This document shows positions 55,149 through 64,000 of a stretch of 64,000 bases of DNA, piece after piece. This DNA is from Ixodes scapularis (Eukaryota; Arthropoda; Arachnida; Ixodida; Ixodidae). The stretch lies in contig NW_024609837.1 of the NCBI RefSeq assembly GCF_016920785.2, forward strand, positions 29,634,786 through 29,698,785, in the 5' to 3' direction. Made by a program: the position numbers and the translations under genes. Positions within the stretch are counted from its first letter, which is position 1, and each line of letters begins with the position of its first letter. The notes beneath the pieces are model-generated. The model had not been told where the DNA came from. It was given only the letters and a program-made list of their open reading frames with translations, and ran no database searches.

Positions 55149-55152
55149 GGGG
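54351..55152. other. Homopolymer-rich spacer
   Basis: Poly(A) of about 44 at 54510-54553; a long T run joined directly to a long G run at about 55103-55152. An inverted pair, GCGTCGG(C/T)TNCGTCTGGAC, lies at 54388-54408 and 54600-54620. No gene recognised; the T/G junction may be an assembly artefact. Confidence 0.4.
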
Positions 55153-55929
55153 CTTTAGACGCTAAGCCCGACCGTGCCACGGAGCTAAGCCTACCAGCTC
55201 CTCGGTTGCGCTGCACCAATACCGCAGCAGCGTCGGCGGCTAAGCCTACGTGGCGGCTACGTCGACACCTCGCCGCGACGCAATGGAATTTATAGTGGAA
55301 AGAGAACCCTTTTCTCTGGCCGAAGCCTCTTCTGCAGACTGGCAAACGATTAAAGGCCGTTATCGCCTAACACCGGGCTCTACCAATCTGTCGCCTAAAC
55401 CGAACTTGAACCGTCAGCCATCGCCGAACGCGGACCACCCACGACCGCCCAAGATGGCCAGCCGAGTAAGTTTCCAGATTATTCTTCTGGAGGACTATAA
55501 AATCATCCTTAGACCCCGAAGTGACCTCGCGCTCGCCGCCCCCATCTGAGATAACACTTATCCGTATAATTCAAAGTACCGCCGGCGTCCCTTCGCCAGT
55601 GGCATGCAAGAGCGGATCAAGAAATGCGGTACCCCCAACTTCGTCATAATAAGCACCCCAAAGAAAATCACGCACCCCTGTATTTGGGCGCGACCACGTT
55701 CCTCATCCAAGGTAAAGAACACCACTTCAGCACCCATGTGGCCGCTTCGGCTGATACGTTTTTGGGACTTATACACGGCATTTCGCCGGGAGAGTCACCC
55801 GACCTCGTATTGACTACCTTGCAGCAACCCAACCCGCGTGTCTCGACTCTCTCAACGCGCCGCCTAGTATCCACCGAGGCCATCCAAGTTCTCTTCGACA
55901 GCCCCCGAATCCCCTTCTGGCTTGAATAT
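55153..55929 (+). pseudogene. LINE ORF1, 5' part, interrupted by gypsy C
   Basis: Frames beginning MEFIVEREPFSLAEASSADW (55283) and, after shifts, GKEHHFSTHVAASADTFLGL and VSTEAIQVLFDSPRIPFWLEY, run up to the gypsy insertion. They resemble the Gag-like ORF1 that precedes EN-RT in arthropod LINEs; the continuation is after 61840. The frame in use at the end is the one that resumes on the other side. Confidence 0.6.
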
Positions 55930-56349
55930 TGCCGTGCGCGCAGCTGGCCAGGTAGGCAGCGCGCGCGTGGCCTAACGGTTATCGCGCCTGCCTCCCACGC
56001 GAGAAGGCCAGGGTTCCATTCCTGGCCGCGGCTGCACATTTTTGTTGACACTGTAATGTGATGTTCTGGTGAAATCGAGAACCGTCTTGCTGGTTCGAGG
56101 TTAGAATGTTCTACGCGCCGAACCTTCTACGCCGAATGCTCCAGAAGCCCACGCGTGTACAAAAGCTGCTCCGCGTGGCAAGCCGAGTCAGTCTCGCCCC
56201 AGCGTTCGACTCTGCTGTTACGCCGACTTCGACGCCCGCGACGCTCTGTTATTATCTTTTGTACCCTTTCATTTTTGGCACAATTTCGCCACATTAAACG
56301 TTTATTTCTTCCTGTTTATTTATTGTTCTTTTGGTCACCACCCGTGACG
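55930..56349 (+). repeat. 5' LTR of copy C, with tRNA-like head
   Basis: Begins TGCCGTGCGCGCAGC. Bases 55961-56033 resemble a tRNA: A-box TGGCCTAACGG (55968-55978) and B-box-like GGGTTCCATTCC (56011-56022). Confidence 0.85.
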
Positions 56350-56352
56350 TTT

Positions 56353-56368
56353 TGGTGGAGGTTCGGGG
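56353..56368 (+). promoter_or_regulatory. Primer binding site, copy C
   Basis: TGGTGGAGGTTCGGGG a few bases after the LTR. One difference from copy B. Confidence 0.7.
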
Positions 56369-56379
56369 TACTCCATTCT

Positions 56380-57774
56380 ATGCCCGTTAATCGTACTCCT
56401 CCAAGGACACCCCGGCCAAGCGACGTGCTCAGCGCCGGAAGGCTACCCTTCGCCGAAGACGCCGGAGTCCGAAGAAGCCGTCGTACCAGAGGTCAGTCTC
56501 CTGAATTGGGTCTGCTGCCGGACATGCCCAGGCCGAAGAAGACGACGACGGCCAACCAGTCGCAAGCCCCCGACGCTTCTCCCGTCATCTACATGCCCGT
56601 CGCACCATGGACGGCTGCCCCCTTCCACGGTGAACTCTACGAAGACGTCAAAGACTGGATTGACCAGTATGAACGCGTTGCCCGCCACAATGAATGGACC
56701 GACGAGCAGCGCCTGCACAACGTCTACGTTTCGCTTGAGGGGACCGCCAAGCACTGGTACGAGAAGCATGAGTCCTCTTTGACGTCGTGGGAGATTTTCA
56801 AGACCGATCTGAAAGCTACATTCGTCAACCACCACCGCCGAGAGAGAGCCGAGGACCCACTGCGAACCAGGACCCAGGGCCCCAACGAGAGCGTCACCGG
56901 CTTCCTAGAGGATGTTCTGCGCCTGAGCGCCCGCGCCGACCCTCGGGCTGCAGACGAGAAGAAGCTACGAATCCTCATGCGCGTGGTGAGAGACGACATC
57001 TTCGGAGACCTCGTCCGCAAACCGCCAGCAACCGTCGACGCCTTCGTCACCGAGGCAACCGACATCGAGTTCGCCCTCCAAGCGCACGCTTCCCACTACC
57101 AGCGGCATCCAAGCGTCACTGCAACCGCGCTGCTTAGCGGCGAAAACGCTCCTGGTACGGACATCCGCGAAATTATCCGGGAGGTCGTCCGGGAGGAACT
57201 GCGAAGGTTGCTGCCAACCACCAGCCGTCCGCCAACCCTTTGCATCGCCGAGGCTGTCCGAGAAGAAGTGCATCGGGCGCTCCAACCAGAGGTTCCCGTC
57301 ACCACGGTGGCACCGGAGGAACCGACGTTGAGCTACGCCGCCATGGCCCGCCGACCGCCGCAGGCTCTCCGCCAAGCCACGGCGCATCCCCAAAGGGACG
57401 CCCCAACGCCGCAGTACCCCCGACGACAGGAAGATGAGCCGCACGTTCACCCTGACCGACCTGCGCCGAGGAAGACAGACGTCTGGAGGACGGCCGACCG
57501 ACGCCCGCGGGGTTTGCACTGCGGTGAAGCTGACCATGTGTACCACCGATGCCCATACCGACGACTCGGGCTGCGCGGATTCCACCCAAACGACCCGCGC
57601 CCCCGGTATGGTGAACGCCCTCGAGAGATTGACGATTACCTGCGACGACCTCAGTACCCCGAGCCTGCGTCCCGCGTAGAGTTCCGGTCGCCTTCGCCAC
57701 GACGTCCAGCTTCGCCGATGCACCGACCCCGACGTGAAAGCCTGTCGCCCCTCGCTCCACGCCGGGGAAACTAG
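56380..57774 (+). CDS. Gag, gypsy copy C
   Basis: Open for 464 codons from MPVNRTPPRTP; this ATG matches the gag start of copy B, so I prefer it to the ATG at 56155, which lies in the LTR. Capsid-like core: APFHGELYEDVKDWIDQYER, SLEGTAKHWYEKHESSL, FKTDLKATFVNHHRRE. The C-terminus is arginine-, serine- and proline-rich. The zinc knuckle reads GLHCGEADHVYHRC: the first cysteine of CX2CX4HX4C is replaced, so RNA binding through it is doubtful. Still the longest open gene of the element. Pol lies downstream in another frame. Confidence 0.85.
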   Translation: MPVNRTPPRTPRPSDVLSAGRLPFAEDAGVRRSRRTRGQSPELGLLPDMPRPKKTTTANQSQAPDASPVIYMPVAPWTAAPFHGELYEDVKDWIDQYERVARHNEWTDEQRLHNVYVSLEGTAKHWYEKHESSLTSWEIFKTDLKATFVNHHRRERAEDPLRTRTQGPNESVTGFLEDVLRLSARADPRAADEKKLRILMRVVRDDIFGDLVRKPPATVDAFVTEATDIEFALQAHASHYQRHPSVTATALLSGENAPGTDIREIIREVVREELRRLLPTTSRPPTLCIAEAVREEVHRALQPEVPVTTVAPEEPTLSYAAMARRPPQALRQATAHPQRDAPTPQYPRRQEDEPHVHPDRPAPRKTDVWRTADRRPRGLHCGEADHVYHRCPYRRLGLRGFHPNDPRPRYGERPREIDDYLRRPQYPEPASRVEFRSPSPRRPASPMHRPRRESLSPLAPRRGN

Positions 57775-57890
57775 GCGCAGCAACCATTGGAGGTCGAACT
57801 GATGAAGACGACCGACGCCAAGATCCTCCACGAACGTCGGAGGGCCCCCACCCGAACGCTACCAAAGACCGAAACGACGCTCCTGCAACA

Positions 57891-58459
57891 GTGTTTAACA
57901 ACTTAAACGTCGTCATCGACGGCCGCGACGCATCAGCACTCGTAGACACCGGAGCAGACTACTCAGTCTTGAGTGGGAGGCTCTCCCGCCGCTTTCGGAA
58001 AGTCACGACGCCGTGGGATGGACTTCAAATACGAACCGCCGGAGGGCACCTCATCACACCAGTTGGGAGATGCACTGCTCGCGTCGAGACGGTGAGACGT
58101 GCCCTGTGAAGTTCGTCGTTCTGCAAGACTGTTCGAAGGACGTTATCCTCGGAATGGACTTTCTCTGCGAGTATGGCGCCGTCATCGACCTCGCGGCAAT
58201 TCAGTTGACGCTGCAAAAGCCTGTCTTGCCGCCGGCGGAGACCAACACGACGTCAACCGCTATCCGAGTTATCGCCGACCAAGTGAACCTACCGCCGCGG
58301 TCGAGTGTTTTCGTCACCGTCATAACCGACTCAGCCATGCACGGTGAAGGTCTTCTGAAAGGCAGCGTCCAACTGCTCCTCAAAAAAGGAATTGGTGTCG
58401 CACGAGGCGTAACGGATATCCAAGAAGGACGTACAGCTGTTCTTGTGACCAACTTTTGA
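57891..58459 (+). pseudogene. Aspartic protease, gypsy copy C
   Basis: Two overlapping frames. 57891-58109 has DASALVDTGADYSVLSGRLS; 58013-58459 has DVILGMDFLCEYGAVIDL and the family-specific extension LPPRSSVFVTVITD. The shift falls near 58090, and the second frame ends at TGA where copy B reads CGA or AGA (VTNF-stop), a C-to-T-type change. Confidence 0.8.
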
Positions 58460-58634
58460 GAGGAGCCGCAGAACCTAACGAAGGGTACCACCGTAAGCCA
58501 CGTCGAGGAGCTTCAGGCGCCAGCCGTAGTCACCGCAATCTCCGAGGAAACCTCGTCGCCACAGCAGAAGAGGACGACACCGCCGGCACTCGACATCAAC
58601 CCCGAGCTCCCAGCTCCGAAGTGCCGGCAACTGG

Positions 58635-59547
58635 TTGATCTCCTCGCCGAATACAGTGACTGTTTTGCCACGACATCGGAAGTTCGCCAAACACCAATGG
58701 CGATCGCATTATTACCGACGACGACGCACTCCCTGTTCACCAGTCGCCGTATCGAGCCTCCTTAAAGGAAAGAAAAGTGATTCAAGATCAAGCCCAGGAG
58801 AATCTCGGCGACGACATCATTCAACCCTCACGAAGTCCATGGGCGTCCCCGGTCGTACTTTTAAAGAAGGACGGAACCCTGCGGTTCTGCGTGGACTATC
58901 GTCGACTGAACGCTGTGACGAAGAAGGACGTTTGTCCGCTCCCCCGCATCGAAGATACGTTAGACCGATTGCGCCACTCCCGATATTTTTCGTCGATGGA
59001 CCTGAAGAGTGGTTACTGGCAGATTGAAGTCGACGAACGTGACCTGGATAAAACTGCCCTCGTCACTTCCGACGGACTGTACGAACTCAAAGTGATGCCG
59101 TTTGGACCTTGTACAGCACCAGCCACCTTCCAGCGCGTCATGGACACCGTGCTGGCAGGTCTGAAATGACAGAGCTGCCTCGTCTACCTGGACGATGTCG
59201 TGGTATTCTCACGAGATTTCGACGAACACCTCAGACGACTTCGAGCCGTGCTTCAAGCCAAGACCGCCGGCATGTCACTCAAGCCAACAAAGTGTCGGTT
59301 CGCCTATAGGGAACTAAAGATTTTTGGCAACGTCGTGAACAACGAAGGTGTTCTACCTGACCCCGAGAAGACCCGCGCCGTAGCTGCATTTACGCCGCCG
59401 GCTGACACGAAGGCCGTGAGAAGATTTCTTGGACTCTGTGCCTACTACAGGCGCTTTGTTCGAGACTTCGCCAAGCTGTCCGCACTGCTGACGAAACTCA
59501 CGAAGGACGCCGTAAAGTTCGAGTGGACAGAGGAACACAAGAGGTGA
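58635..59547 (+). pseudogene. Reverse transcriptase, gypsy copy C
   Basis: 58777-59169 carries the fingers and palm (SPWASPVVLLKKDG, CVDYRRLNAVTKKDVCPLPR, YFSSMDLKSGYWQIEV). TGA at 59167-59169 replaces the tryptophan of LKWQSC. The frame goes on with CLVYLDDVVVFSRD (catalytic YLDD) and KIFGNVVNNEGVLPDP, up to another TGA at 59545. Upstream, 58635-58800 is shifted. Inactive. Confidence 0.85.
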
Positions 59548-60246
59548 TTCGACGAGCTCAAACGAAGACTCCAGACGCCCCCGATTCTTGACCATTTTAA
59601 CCAGTTTGCTGAAACGGAGATCCACATCGACGCTAGTGACACCGGACTGGGCGCGGTACTAGTCCAAATGCAGGACGGTGCAGAGCGAGTCATCGCATAC
59701 GCTAGTGGGACTATGTCTAACGCGGAGAGGAACTATTCAACTGCTGAAAAGGAGTGCCTCGCTGTCGTCTGGGCAATAACAAAGTTTCGCCCATATTTTT
59801 ATGTAAGTCCTTTTCGCGTGGTCACAGACCACCACTCGCTCTGCTGGCTGGCCAAACTGAGGGACCTTTCCGGACGCCTCGCCCGGTGGAGCCTACGACT
59901 GCAGGAGTTCGACATGACCGTGGTGTTCAAGTCCGGCCGGAAGCACGATGACGCCGACTGCCTGTCAAGGGCCCAAGTCGAGGCCGCTCCTGCCTGCACC
60001 AAAGAGGATGACGATGAGTGTTTCCTCGGCGCTCTTGATGTCAGCGACAAGGCAGCACTCCAACGAGACGACCCTGAGCTGCGAGCGCTCATCGAGCACC
60101 TAGAGGGACAAAGAAGCTCCGTTCCCCGCAGTTTTGTACGAACACTGCCAACCTTCTCTCTCCGACAAGGTGTGCTCTACAAGGAGAACTTCAGCGACAA
60201 CAACACGGCGTGGCTGTTGGTGGTCCTTTCCAGTCTTCGAAAATAA
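59548..60246 (+). pseudogene. RNase H and linker, gypsy copy C
   Basis: After the TGA the same frame continues with a FDELKRRLQTPPILDHF-like stretch, then HIDASDTGLGAVLV (first catalytic aspartate), RNYSTAEKECLAVVWAI and VVTDHHSLCWLAKL. Then the linker (DDADCLSRAQVE) and the start of integrase (LRQGVLYKENFS), ending with TAA at 60244-60246. Confidence 0.8.
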
Positions 60247-61314
60247 ATTTTTCAAGCCTGCCACGATGACCCAACGGCGGGACACCTTGGCTACAGCAGA
60301 ACTCTTGCCAGGATACGCGAAAAATACTACTGGCCCAAGCTCGAAAAGACAGTGCACCACTACACCCGATCTTGCCACGAGTGTCAACGACGGAAAAAAA
60401 AAACACCAATGAGACCGGCAGGACTTCTCCAACCTATTGCGCCGCCATCTGCCCCGTACCAGCAAATCGGAATGGACTTACTTGGGCCATTCCCTCCATC
60501 GACGCAAGGAAAACGATGGATAATCGTCGCAACCGATTATCTCTCACGGTACGCCGAGACAAAAGCCCTTCCATCAGGAACGGCTGTTGAAGTCGCCAAG
60601 TTTTTCATCGAGTCCATTGTCCTCCGGCACGGCCCCCTCGAAGTCTCGGTCTCAGACCGTGGATGCTCGTTCATGGCCTAGCTGACACAGGAAGTCCTTC
60701 GTCTCAGCCACACCAGCCATCGTCGCACCAAGGCGTACCACCCGCAGACCAACGGGCTGACGGAAAGACTCCACAAGACCATCGCCGACATGATCTCCAT
60801 GTACGTCGACGTGGAGCACAAGATATGGGACGAGGTGTTGCCGTACGTCACATTTGCCTACAACACTGCCGTGCAAGAGACCACCGGGGTTACTCCCTTT
60901 CGAATAATTCATGGTCGCAAAGTAACGTCAATTCTAGACGCAATGTTACCCCACGAACCGGCTGTTGACGGAAGCGACAATGGCCAGTTGGTTACCCAAC
61001 GGGCAGAAGAAGTCCGTCAGCTCTCCAGACTCCGGATTATAGCCCGACAACGCGTCGACACTGGCCGCTACAACCTTCGTCGTCGGGACGTCCACTTCCA
61101 GCCCGGAGACAGGGTGTGGATGTGGACACCGATTCGCCGGCGCAGTCTCAGCGAGAAACTACTGAAGCGCTACTTTGGACCCTACAAAGTGCTTCGTCGA
61201 CTCGGGGATCTGAACTACAAGGTGATGCCCGACGGAACACGAACTTCATCACGCCGCCCTCCACGACCAGAAGTCGTCCACGTCGTGCGCATGAAGCCGT
61301 ACCACGCTCGATAG
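60247..61314 (+). pseudogene. Integrase, gypsy copy C
   Basis: HHCC region just after the TAA (HDDPTAGHLGYSRTLARI; SCHECQRRKKK at about 60370), then the core with IGMDLLGPF (first aspartate) and VSVSDRGCSF (second), interrupted by TAG at 60679-60681 where copies A and B read CAG. NGLTERLHK keeps the third acid (glutamate), unlike A and B. GPY/F module: YFGPYKVLRRLGDLNYKV. Ends ...MKPYHAR at 61314. Two stops block it. Confidence 0.85.
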
Positions 61315-61406
61315 GACTGTCGACCTTCTGTGTTCCAAATGCCTCTTTACAGTTATTTCTGTTTGATTTGTTTTGTTCTGTGCTACATCGGGGCGATGCA
61401 CTTTTT

Positions 61407-61417
61407 AAAGGGGGGAG
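61407..61417 (+). promoter_or_regulatory. Polypurine tract, copy C
   Basis: AAAGGGGGGAG, three bases before the 3' LTR. Confidence 0.8.
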
Positions 61418-61420
61418 TAA

Positions 61421-61840
61421 TGCCGCGCGCGCAGCTGGCCAAGTAGGCAGCGCGCGCGTGGCCTAACGGTTATCGCGTCTGCCTCCGACGCGAGAGGGCC
61501 AGGGTTCGATTGCTGGCCGCGGCTACACATTTTTGTTGACACTGTAATGTGATGTTCTAGTGAATTCGAGAACCGTCTTGCTGATTCGAGGTTGGAATGT
61601 TCTACGTGCCGAACCTTCTACGCAGAATGCTCCACCAGCCCACGCGTGTACAAAAGCTGCTCCGCGTGGCAAGCCGAGTCAGTCTCGCCCCAACTTTCGA
61701 CTCTGCTGTTACGCCGATTTCGACGCCCGCGACGCTCTGGTATTATCTTTTGTACCCTTTCATTTTTGGCACAAGTTCGCCACATTGAACGTTTATTTCT
61801 TCCTGTTTATTTATTGTTCTTTTGGACACCACCCCGGACA
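61421..61840 (+). repeat. 3' LTR of copy C
   Basis: 420 bp, same length as the 5' LTR. A-box 61459-61469 and B-box-like GGGTTCGATTGC (61502-61513). Confidence 0.9.
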
Positions 61841-62310
61841 ATATGACGGAGCACAACGCAAATGCACCCCTTTCCTCAACGTCGCGAAGCGTGCGTTAAC
61901 TGCTGGCGAGCAGAACACCGCAGAGACGTATGTCGATATCCAGCGGTCAACAGGTGTGTGGCATGCGGACTCAAAAATTCCAAACAGAACCATCCCTGCA
62001 TCCCAACATGCATCGTCTGCAACGGTGATCGCCTGCAACGGTTGGAAGCTACACCGCCCAGACAATAAAAAAAACCTTATCGCTTACCGCTTTACCGTTT
62101 CTTACACCTGTCTGAGCGGTGTAACCTCCAACAATCCGACTGTCCCCTCTGCAGGGGGTGTGCCTTTATATAGGCGTGGCCCTCTGGCGGCGTATCTCCT
62201 TCGTCCCTACAGTTTAAGCGAGCTGGAGGCGAGAGGGATCGTCGGCAGGGTTTGCGGCTGTTCGGGGCCAGGCCGCCCAGCTGTGTTTTAATGAAAAAAA
62301 GAAAAGAAAG
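61841..62310 (+). pseudogene. LINE ORF1, 3' part, and 3' tail
   Basis: Begins TAT GAC GGA GCA and resumes the frame broken off at 55929. After a one-base shift it encodes two Cys/His clusters, CVNCWRAEHRRDVC (a CX2CX4HX4C knuckle) and CVACGLKNSKQNHPC. The element then passes to a GC-rich stretch and an A-rich end (about 62290-62310). The EN-RT ORF is missing, so this LINE copy was internally deleted. Confidence 0.6.
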
Positions 62311-62394
62311 GTACAGGTGCATGCCTCAAGAAGAGAAAAGGTTCTTCCGTGGTTGGGTAGTGCCAGCTGTACACTAATAAACACAGCAAAATTA

Positions 62395-62867
62395 GAACCG
62401 CTGGACTATCAACTATTAAAGCCTTTTTTAGGAGACACCAGCTGAACAAACAAACCGTACAAATGAGAGAAGAATGTGAGAGACGCATTTAACTGCTGGA
62501 CTGCCAACTGCGTTTAATGAAACACCTCATTTTGATCGACAGCGTAAGATCATTCAAAACACAACTTGCTTTATTTTTTATTTTTTTTCCTCATTTTTAA
62601 ACTAGGGCATTCTTCTCGTTTGTCTACTTGTGGGCAGCACTTCCACGTCGCAGGAACATACTCTCTTCTCCGGTTAAGGTCACAGATGGGAAACTAACAC
62701 ATATGACGCCTTTCTCTTCTATGGTTAAAGCTTCCAAAACCTCACTTGCAAACCGGTTTCGATGATGCCCTATGATAGTAACTTTTTCTAAGTTTGCCTT
62801 GCATTTGCAGTCACGGCTATGTAGGCCTATGTGACCTGCTGCCGTCAAGTTCTTTAAACTATTGGCA
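62395..62867 (-). mobile_element. PLE fragment: endonuclease end and 3' tail
   Basis: Minus frame 62848-62624 reads GHIGLHSRDCKCKANLEKVT, then IIGHHRNRF and VSFPSVTLTGEESMFLR: the last part of a PLE GIY-YIG domain with its Cys/His positions. The tail 62563-62397 is the inverted match of 62868-63012. 5'-truncated at about 62866. Confidence 0.7.
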
Positions 62868-63030
62868 TGTTTTGAATGATCTTAGCCTGTCGATGTAGAT
62901 GAAGTGTTTCATTAAACACAGTTGGTAGTTTAGCGGTTGAATGCGTCTCTCAAGTTCTTCTCTCATTAGTAGGGTTAGTTTTTTTCAGCTGGTGTCTCCT
63001 AAATATGTTTTACCAACGTGCTCAACTCTT
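62868..63030 (+). mobile_element. PLE 3' tail, inverted
   Basis: TGTTTTGAATGATCTTAGCC...CAGCTGGTGTCTCCTAAA, complement of 62397-62563. Head to head with the preceding PLE fragment. Confidence 0.65.
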
Positions 63031-63720
63031 TCCCGTAGTTATTAAAGCCTTCTTCTTCCTTCACTAATCTCAGTATTTACAATCTGGATTGAAGCCCTCT
63101 TCTTCCTATTTATAAATTGAATTTAAAACTTCTTACTCTTCTATACCTATTTACAAACGTGGAAGTGCTTCCTGTCCTTCAAAACCCCCACAGGAAGAGT
63201 TTTTCTTGCTTGTGTACCGCCAGGGAAGGCGCACTGACACGTTCATCTTCTTTTTCAATGACGGTCAACGCCTCAACGATTTCACACGCAAGTTTTTTTT
63301 TCCTAGAACCTTGATGTTTTTTTTTTTAAACTTGCAGTGCACCGGCATTTTCTATAATGTACTGGTAGATATCCCCCTGCTGATATGTTCCTTAACGAAG
63401 CAGCATGTTCCCTTGTCCGGTCGTTGATGCCACAACCGGTTTGGCCTCTGTAGCAGCGAGCGCACAATAATGGGATGCTATATATGACTCCTTTTTCACA
63501 CGATGCATACTTTGTCCTGTGAGCAGTGTCACAAATTTCTCGTTTGAATTCTCCCTCCTGGGTTATCCTGCGACATATAGAATATGCCTTATTCGGCGCA
63601 GAGCAAGCCGCTTGGACGCCTTGCCGTCTAGCAATCTTCTTCAATCCCTTACAAAAATCTGTGATGTCTTCTGTTGAAAGGCTGTTGAAAAAGTCACCAG
63701 AGGATATAAAATATTAATAG
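63031..63720 (-). pseudogene. Second PLE: GIY-YIG endonuclease
   Basis: Minus frame 63644-63303 (LKKIARRQGVQAACSAPNKA..., CYRGQTGCGINDRTREHAAS, GYLPVHYRKCRCTASL) is the linker and GIY-YIG core; after a frame change over the A run near 63300 it goes on with EIVEALTVIEKEDERVSAPS. Upstream of 63644 the frame FNSLSTEDITDFCKGLKK continues. No RT motifs recognised before the window edge. Decayed. Confidence 0.75.
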
Positions 63721-64000
63721 TTTGTCATTTGACTTTCTCTAGCTTTTCTGTTGACTTTCATTTGAATATTGGCCCACTTTGTAATAAGAAAGTCACTTTT
63801 TGCCGCCTCCAAGATCCTCTTTCTGCAGCTTTTCAGCTATAAAGCTGCAGCCATTTAGAAAGAAAAAATCTGTACAGCTTAGCTATTCATTCAACCAAGT
63901 TTTAGAAGCATACTTGCTTTCCATTCTCCTCCAAATTGACTGCAGCAAAATACCGTTAAAAAAACGCGATTTTATTTAAAAACTTTTTTAGTAAATGGTA
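63721..64000. other. Window edge, no gene
   Basis: May continue the second PLE on the minus strand (a KWANIQMKVN-type frame) but nothing diagnostic is visible. Confidence 0.3.

Larger units (their letters stand above)
55930..61840 (+). mobile_element. Gypsy copy C (complete structure, degenerate)
   Basis: Two LTRs of 420 bp each (55930-56349, 61421-61840), duplicated ATAT at the target (55926-55929 and 61841-61844), primer binding site, gag, pol and polypurine tract. Same family as A and B but clearly diverged and in the opposite orientation. Inserted in LINE ORF1. Confidence 0.93.

Noticed and set aside
55960..56035. Functional tRNA gene
   Set aside because: Box sequences are good, but the acceptor and T stems do not pair properly, and it lies in an LTR present in all copies.
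57299..57949. Minus-strand frames opposite copy C gag
   Set aside because: No motif; codon-complement shadow of an open gag gene.

Overview
This window looks like intergenic chromatin from a large, repeat-rich arthropod genome, most probably a hard tick. The basis is eukaryotic (introns, TATA boxes, poly(A) tails, no bacterial gene layout) plus a mix of transposon families that I associate with tick assemblies: Penelope-like elements with GIY-YIG endonucleases, GPY/F-type Ty3/gypsy elements, Jockey/CR1-like LINEs, PIF/Harbinger, hAT and TTAA- or TA-flanked MITEs. The species assignment is inference. I recognise no intact host gene; nearly every coding stretch is transposon-derived and most are broken.

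Layout. 0.4-2.0 kb: two Penelope-like (PLE) 3' ends, head to head. 2.69-5.60 kb: a hAT-type element full of TTCGAA motifs, with a mariner-type MITE inside. 6.0-10.2 kb: a minus-strand Ty3/gypsy element with an AGGT target duplication and a deletion that removed the integrase core. 10.2-14.0 kb: a TTAA-flanked MITE and unplaced repeat DNA. 14-17 kb: a tRNA-like SINE and a decayed LINE. 17-24 kb: MITEs, a G-rich CACGTG minisatellite and quiet DNA.

24.4-43.8 kb is one compound structure. A 5'-truncated gypsy copy (A, 24.4-28.5 kb) is followed by a PIF/Harbinger-bounded block (28.49-37.27 kb) and then a complete gypsy copy (B, 37.3-43.8 kb). A and B share the same ~77-bp left flank and the same insertion point. 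The A/B homology starts exactly at the TAA beside the Harbinger right end and stops exactly at the TTA beside its left end. This looks like a direct duplication with a Harbinger element at the junction. The Harbinger block holds a spliced but broken transposase gene with recognisable catalytic residues, a hAT element (8-bp duplication GTTGCAAC) that itself carries a SINE, and several MITEs.

44-48 kb: a CArG-like minisatellite, a perfect GC-rich hairpin, a LINE 3' end with poly(A), and directly after it a ~252-bp satellite built from TGGCTA-type words. 48-55 kb: mostly unrecognised DNA, a gypsy gag fragment and a LINE ORF1 remnant. 55.2-62.3 kb: a plus-strand gypsy copy (C) inserted in the ORF1 of a LINE; the LINE reading frame continues across the insertion point. 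62.4-63.7 kb: a second PLE cluster with the same head-to-head arrangement as the first.

The elements form a nested record of insertion, deletion and duplication. The A/B/C gypsy family also has LTRs that start with a tRNA-like segment carrying A-box and B-box sequences.
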